A DNA stretch of 64,000 nucleotides from an uncultured Erythrobacter sp. Its GTDB lineage: Bacteria > Pseudomonadota > Alphaproteobacteria > Sphingomonadales > Sphingomonadaceae. Shown in pieces: positions 60,203 through 64,000 of the stretch. Both the position numbers and the translations under genes were made by a program. A model generated the notes under the pieces. It searched no databases. It was given only the letters and a program-made list of their open reading frames with translations, and was not told the origin of the DNA. Positions within the stretch are counted from its first letter, which is position 1, and each line of letters begins with the position of its first letter. The DNA is taken from positions 62,001 to 126,000 of the forward strand of contig CANMSD010000001.1 of assembly GCA_947500645.1 (NCBI GenBank). The letters are read 5' to 3'.

Positions 60203-61147
60203 ATGAATTCCTACCTCGAGTTTGAAAAACCCGTCGCCCAGCTCGATGAGCGCATCGCAGAATTGCGTAATGCAGCTGAAGGTGACGATGTCGATATCGC
60301 CGGTGAACTTGAGCGGCTCGAGAAAAAGAGCGCCGACCTGCTGGCAAGCACATATGCCTCGTTGACGCCTTGGCAGAAGACCCAGGTTGCCCGGCATCCG
60401 AACCGTCCGCATTTGCGCGACTATATCGAGCATGCGTTTGAGGATTTCACGCCTTTGGGTGGTGATAGATATTACGGTGACGATCAGGCGATCCTAGGCG
60501 GATTTGCGCGGCTTAATGGTCGGCGCGTGATGCTGATCGGGCATGAGAAGGGCCATGATACCGAGACCCGAATCAAGCACAATTTCGGCATGGGCAAGCC
60601 GGAGGGGTATCGCAAGGCGATCCGGCTGATGGAGCTCGCCGGACGGTTTGGTTTGCCGGTGGTGACGCTAGTCGACACCTCCGGGGCTTTCCCCGGGGTT
60701 GAGGCGGAAGAACGGGGCCAAGCAGAGGCAATCGCCCGCTCGACGGAGGCTTGCCTGGCGCTGCCAGTGCCGATGGTCGCGGTGATCGTGGGCGAAGGCG
60801 GATCGGGCGGTGCGGTGGCTCTGGCCAGCGCAGAGCGTGTTTTGATGCTCGAACATGCTGTTTACTCGGTGATTTCACCTGAAGGTTGCGCGTCAATTCT
60901 GTGGCGAACTGCAGACAAGGCAGCGGATGCGGCGCAGGCGATGAAAGTCACCGCGCAGCACTTAAAGCGGCTTGGGGTGATCGATCGGATAGTGAAGGAG
61001 CCGGTCGGCGGCGCGCATCGTGATCCTGTTGCGACGGCGACCAATCTGGCGAAAGCGATAGCGCAAGAGCTCGACGCACTGGCTGATAAACCCGCTGAAA
61101 CGCTCATCCGGACGCGCGAGGAGCGCTTTTTACAGCTGGGAGGGTGA
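60203..61147 (+). CDS. accA: Acetyl-CoA carboxylase carboxyltransferase alpha subunit
   Basis: 314 residues. Half of the carboxyltransferase that makes malonyl-CoA for fatty acid synthesis. LEFEKPVAQLDERIAELRN, HPNRPHLRDYIEHAFEDFTPLGGDRYYGDDQAILGG, NFGMGKPEGYRKAIRLM, LVDTSGAFPGVEAEERGQAEAIA, VIVGEGGSGGAVALASAERVLMLEHAVYSVISPEGCASILWR are all family signatures. accD is not here. Follows xerC by nine bases. Confidence 0.97.
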   Translation: MNSYLEFEKPVAQLDERIAELRNAAEGDDVDIAGELERLEKKSADLLASTYASLTPWQKTQVARHPNRPHLRDYIEHAFEDFTPLGGDRYYGDDQAILGGFARLNGRRVMLIGHEKGHDTETRIKHNFGMGKPEGYRKAIRLMELAGRFGLPVVTLVDTSGAFPGVEAEERGQAEAIARSTEACLALPVPMVAVIVGEGGSGGAVALASAERVLMLEHAVYSVISPEGCASILWRTADKAADAAQAMKVTAQHLKRLGVIDRIVKEPVGGAHRDPVATATNLAKAIAQELDALADKPAETLIRTREERFLQLGG

Positions 61148-61251
61148 TGCCGATTTGCAAAAAGGAACCACCAGCTTGCCGGCGCATTGAAAGAGAATAA
61201 CGATAACTCGGCAGGGTGGGTAACTGCCGAAAACCGCAGGAGGCCAGAACC

Positions 61252-62730
61252 ATGCCGTTTTCGAAGAAATCTATCGCCCTATGTACCGCCGCGCCATTGG
61301 CCTTATTGCTATCGGGCTGCCTCGGTGGCGGCGCGATACCTTCCGCATCGACGCCAATCACGCAAAGCGAAGCGCAGCAAGGCGCGGAATTTCACCCCAA
61401 GTTGCTGGCTGAATTCGGCGGCGCGATGGGCGGTCCGCAAGCCGCCTATGTCGAGCAGGTTGGCAAGAACATCGCGGTGCAATCGGGCCTTGGCAATGCG
61501 CGCGAGAGCTTCACGGTCAGTACGCTGAACAGCTCAGTCAACAACGCATTTGCGGTGCCCGGTGGCTACATTTACACGACGCGCCAACTGGTCAGCCTGA
61601 TGAACAATGAGGCGGAGCTGGCAGGCGTGCTCGGGCACGAAGTCGGTCATGTCGCCGCACGCCACTCGCAGCGTCGCCAGCAAGCGGCGCAGCGCAACTC
61701 GATCCTTGGCGTTTTGGGCGCAATCGGGAGTTCGATCCTGCTCGGTGACAGCCAGATCGGGAACACTGTGAGTCGCGGCCTGTTGCAAGGATCGCAGCTC
61801 CTGACACTGCGCTTCTCGCGGCAACAGGAACTTCAAGCTGATGAACTGGGCATCGAGTATCTCAGCCGTGCCGGTTATGATCCGCGTGCGATGAGCACCG
61901 TTCTAGCCAGTCTCGCTGCGCAAAATTCACTCGATTCGCGGCTTCAGGGTAGGGGCAATGCGACTGTTCCAGCCTGGGCATCGACTCATCCGGACCCGGC
62001 CAGCCGCGTGCAAACCGCACTGACCAAGGCTGGCCCAGCGGCCGGAGGAATGCTCAATCGCGACACATTCCTCAGCCGAATTGACGGCCTGATGTATGGC
62101 GATGATCCGGAACAGGGCGTAATCGAAGGGCGGCAGTTTATTCACCCTGAATTGCGGTTGTCGTTTACCGCGCCGCAGGGCTTTTACATGGTCAATGGCA
62201 CGCGCGCGGTGAGCATTAATGGCCAGAGCGGCCAGGCGCAGCTCACTCTCGCGCCGTATGCCGGGGATCTGAACAGCTACATCCGTCAGCAATTCAGCGC
62301 TTTGGGCGGACAGGAGCGCCAGCTTGCTCCGCAGGATATTCAGCGGACCACCGTGAATGGGATCAGAGCGGCCTATGGGACGGCGCGGGTGAACAATGGC
62401 AACTCACAGGTTGATCTCGTGGTATTCGCTTATGAGTTTGCAAGCGATCGCGCCTATCACTTTGTGGCGATCACGCCTGCAGGCCGAGGCAATACCTTTA
62501 CCGCAATGTTCAATTCGATGCGGCGGATCAGTTCGTCGGAAGCCAGCGCGGTCATTCCGCGGCGCATCGATGTGGTGACGGTCGGACGGAACGATTCGGT
62601 GCAATCGCTCGCTAGGCGCATGGCTTATTCCGATGCTCAGGAAGATCGATTCCGGGTCTTGAACGCTCTGGGTGCGCGCGAAGGCGTGCGACCCGGGCAG
62701 AAGGTCAAGCTGGTGGTCCGCGCGCGTTAA
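61252..62730 (+). CDS. Lipoprotein M48 metalloprotease (BepA-like)
   Basis: 492 residues. Lipobox LLSGC with C23, so anchored to a membrane by lipid. The zinc motif HEVGH spans 129-133, followed by the conserved ELQADELGIEYLSRAGYDP (third ligand Glu). The C-terminus ends in a LysM-like segment (DSVQSLARRM...VRPGQKVKL). Likely an outer-membrane-quality-control protease such as BepA/YfgC. ATG 61252 has AGGAGG nearby; an earlier frame from 61216 is rejected. The terminator at 62774 follows. Confidence 0.9.
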   Translation: MPFSKKSIALCTAAPLALLLSGCLGGGAIPSASTPITQSEAQQGAEFHPKLLAEFGGAMGGPQAAYVEQVGKNIAVQSGLGNARESFTVSTLNSSVNNAFAVPGGYIYTTRQLVSLMNNEAELAGVLGHEVGHVAARHSQRRQQAAQRNSILGVLGAIGSSILLGDSQIGNTVSRGLLQGSQLLTLRFSRQQELQADELGIEYLSRAGYDPRAMSTVLASLAAQNSLDSRLQGRGNATVPAWASTHPDPASRVQTALTKAGPAAGGMLNRDTFLSRIDGLMYGDDPEQGVIEGRQFIHPELRLSFTAPQGFYMVNGTRAVSINGQSGQAQLTLAPYAGDLNSYIRQQFSALGGQERQLAPQDIQRTTVNGIRAAYGTARVNNGNSQVDLVVFAYEFASDRAYHFVAITPAGRGNTFTAMFNSMRRISSSEASAVIPRRIDVVTVGRNDSVQSLARRMAYSDAQEDRFRVLNALGAREGVRPGQKVKLVVRAR

Positions 62731-62773
62731 GGAGAAAGCGGAAGGTCAACTCTTCAAAAAGACTGCGCACATA

Positions 62774-62806
62774 AAAAAAGCGGCGGGGAAATCCCCGCCG
62801 CTTTCT
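62774..62806. terminator. Bidirectional Rho-independent terminator
   Basis: AAAGCGGCGGGG, a short loop (AAAT) and CCCCGCCGCTTT make a stem of about 12 bp, A-rich on its left and T-rich on its right, so it can end both the protease transcript and the convergent pilin transcript. Confidence 0.9.
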
Positions 62807-62828
62807 CTTAGCGTATGATCGCTTCGAC

Positions 62829-62996
62829 TTATGGAGTTTGCATTTCGTCTGCAACAGTCGAGAACGTGTCAGAGAGCTGGTTACCGAGGCTCTGCATTGC
62901 GGTGATCGCAGCAACAGCGATCAGAGCAGCAATAAGGCCGTATTCGATAGCAGTTGCACCCTGCTCGTCAGCGAAAAGCTTGTTAAAGAATTTCAT
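62829..62996 (-). CDS. Flp/Fap type IVb pilin
   Basis: 55 residues: MKFFNKLFADEQGATAIEYGLIAALIAVAAITAMQSLG, then QLSDTFSTVADEMQ, in two blocks. The prepilin peptidase site is QGATAIEYGLIAALIAV (Gly at the cleavage point, Glu and Tyr at positions 5 and 6 of the mature form), the hallmark of Flp pilins of Tad systems. AGGAG lies seven bases before the ATG. It is short but fully supported. No tad genes are in the window. Confidence 0.92.
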   Translation of the reverse strand: MKFFNKLFADEQGATAIEYGLIAALIAVAAITAMQSLGNQLSDTFSTVADEMQTP

Positions 62997-63118
62997 TAGT
63001 AGTCTCCTGGTTCAGTCTTCGGTACCCGTGTCGACCCTGAAGCAGGATCGGACAGATGGTGTTGTAATCAGTACCTCTTGAAAATTTCCTAACTCGGAGC
63101 CTTTCAAAAGTATTAAAA

Positions 63119-63301
63119 TCAGTTGATCACATCATCCACCGTATTTGATACGCGACCCCAAAGGCCGGTGTTCTCGTTGGCAACAGCCTCGAAAGCACCG
63201 ATTGAAGCGATCACGATCAAACTGGCGATCAGACCATATTCAACAGCAGTGGCACCCGTTTTGTCGTTTCCGAGTTCCCGGAGGAAGTTCGTCAAAAGCA
63301 T
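63119..63301 (-). CDS. Flp/Fap type IVb pilin (second copy)
   Basis: 60 residues from ATG 63301: MLLTNFLRELGNDKTGATAVEYGLIASLIVIASIGAFEAV, then NENTGLWGRVSNTVDDVIN. TGATAVEYGLIASLIVIA is the Flp cleavage motif. It differs from its neighbour in leader and tail, so it is a paralogue, not a recent copy. An upstream start (MTGVSMLL) is possible at 63316. 122 bases separate it from the first pilin gene. Confidence 0.9.
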   Translation of the reverse strand: MLLTNFLRELGNDKTGATAVEYGLIASLIVIASIGAFEAVANENTGLWGRVSNTVDDVIN

Positions 63302-63399
63302 GGAAACACCCGTCAATTACGTTCCTGATGAAACATCAAATGCGCTCGCCACGTTAAAAAAGTATTGATGGAACATGCTCACATGGAAAAAAATCCGAC

Positions 63400-63810
63400 A
63401 TGATGGACAGGTGGATACCCGTAGTTGCGGGCGCGTTGCGGGGAGTGGATGGGCGCTGGCTGATGCACAAGAGGCCGCTTGAGAAACATCATGGAGGCCT
63501 TTGGGAATTTCCTGGTGGTAAGGTCGAATCGCTTGAAACGCCCAGAAATGCGTTGATTCGCGAGCTTCGCGAAGAATTGGGTATTTCGATTGAGATATGT
63601 CACTGCATTCCTGCCGGCTTCGCGCAAGAAGATGAAACGAGCGCTGCCGAGCCGATTGTCATTCTACTTTACACAATTGCCAGTTGGGACGGGATCCCGG
63701 CAGCGCTGGAAGGAGGTGAGGTGGATTGGTTCACGCCCGACGAGATCGCTGATCTTGCAAAACCACCGCTAGATATCGCGCTTGCCCGGCAGCTCTTCAA
63801 AAAACCCTAG
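63400..63810 (+). CDS. NUDIX hydrolase, MutT-type
   Basis: 136 residues. NUDIX box GGKVESLETPRNALIRELREELGI (Gx5Ex7REUxEExGU) is intact. VVAGALRGVDGRWLMHKRPLEKHHGGLWEFPGG resembles MutT/(d)CTP pyrophosphohydrolases that clean 8-oxo-dGTP. ATG 63400 is followed by a second ATG at 63403. Substrate not decided by sequence. Confidence 0.9.
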   Translation: MMDRWIPVVAGALRGVDGRWLMHKRPLEKHHGGLWEFPGGKVESLETPRNALIRELREELGISIEICHCIPAGFAQEDETSAAEPIVILLYTIASWDGIPAALEGGEVDWFTPDEIADLAKPPLDIALARQLFKKP

Positions 63811-63872
63811 GCCATTTGACGCGAAGGGGATTGCCAAGCTGCGCGTGCCCCCGTATGTGCCCGACCTCACGC

Positions 63873-63949
63873 GCGCCAGTAGCTCAGCTGGATAGAGTAC
63901 CTGACTACGAATCAGGCGGCCGGAGGTTCGAATCCTTCCTGGCGCGCCA
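63873..63949 (+). tRNA. tRNA-Arg (anticodon ACG)
   Basis: Cloverleaf read by hand: acceptor GCGCCAG (63873-63879) pairs with CTGGCGC; D-arm GCTC-AGCTGGATA-GAGT; anticodon arm CCTGA-CTACGAA-TCAGG with anticodon ACG; T-arm GGAGG-TTCGAAT-CCTTC; discriminator G and encoded CCA at 63947-63949. All stems fit with one G-T wobble. Confidence 0.97.
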
Positions 63950-63952
63950 AGA

Positions 63953-63982
63953 AAACCCATCCCTTGCGGGGTGGGTTTTTTT
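63953..63982 (+). terminator. Rho-independent terminator after tRNA-Arg
   Basis: AACCCATCCC, loop TTGC and GGGGTGGGTT form a ten-base-pair stem followed by seven Ts. It ends the tRNA transcript at the window edge. Confidence 0.9.
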
Positions 63983-64000
63983 GTTTGAGGTCATGGGTGG

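Noticed and set aside
1..64000. CRISPR array, prophage or insertion sequence
   Set aside because: No regular direct repeats with spacers, no transposase or phage structural genes; XerC is the chromosomal type and the repeats seen are short palindromes only.

Overview
The window is a gene-dense, GC-rich stretch of bacterial chromosome. Gene content and protein style point to an alphaproteobacterium of the Sphingomonadales, most likely an Erythrobacteraceae (Erythrobacter/Altererythrobacter type). The signs are a glycine-using 5-aminolevulinate synthase, a speF-like leader before an ornithine decarboxylase, the carboxyspermidine route to spermidine, small Flp pilins, an FNR/FixK-type operator and DUF11 surface proteins. 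I read this from sequence alone; no search was run.

Layout. 1-3804: the 3' end of an outer-membrane beta-barrel gene and a coupled secreted DUF11 protein. 3883-7852: trehalose cluster otsB, GH15 hydrolase, otsA. 7879-12321: single-domain response regulator, tyrosine phosphatase, trxB, two tandem MAPEG proteins and a threonine/serine dehydratase. 12536-19420: polyamine region (carboxyspermidine dehydrogenase, small lipoprotein, carboxyspermidine decarboxylase, then a structured leader and ornithine decarboxylase), interrupted by two DUF3137 genes facing lemA. 19639-22408: stress-type region with a cold-shock-like protein, two tiny genes, a relic of the decarboxylase 3' end, an FNR-like box, a universal stress protein and a DUF5694-like gene behind a perfect 21-bp hairpin. 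22409-28690: nitroreductase, hemA with a coupled secreted protein, murI, plsY, dprA and a membrane protein. 28793-42785: topA, small genes, the lepB-rnc-era-DUF2971 operon, pgi, an RhlE-type helicase, gor and two SDR enzymes. 42852-53087: propionyl-CoA/methylmalonyl-CoA pathway (pccB, epimerase, enoyl-CoA hydratase, mutase, bioB, pccA) with small unknown genes inserted by stop/start overlaps. 53273-64000: small unknowns, a DUF3060 protein, a third MAPEG protein, cyclase, aroB, aroK, a proline-rich protein with xerC, accA, a lipoprotein M48 protease, two Flp pilin genes, a NUDIX hydrolase and tRNA-Arg(ACG).

How the genes work together. The propionyl-CoA block carries both carboxylase subunits, the epimerase, the B12 mutase and biotin synthase, so one locus converts propionyl-CoA to succinyl-CoA and helps make the biotin cofactor. 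Succinyl-CoA is also the substrate of HemA. The polyamine genes give a complete ornithine to putrescine to carboxyspermidine to spermidine route. No gap between genes exceeds 300 bases. The most unusual signals are: two core genes (otsA, murI) that have no canonical start where homology needs one but have ATA or ATT there; the decarboxylase relic; the hairpin burying the ribosome-binding site at 21477-21526; and mobile palindromic repeats fused to gene starts. I saw no CRISPR array, prophage, insertion sequence or defence island.
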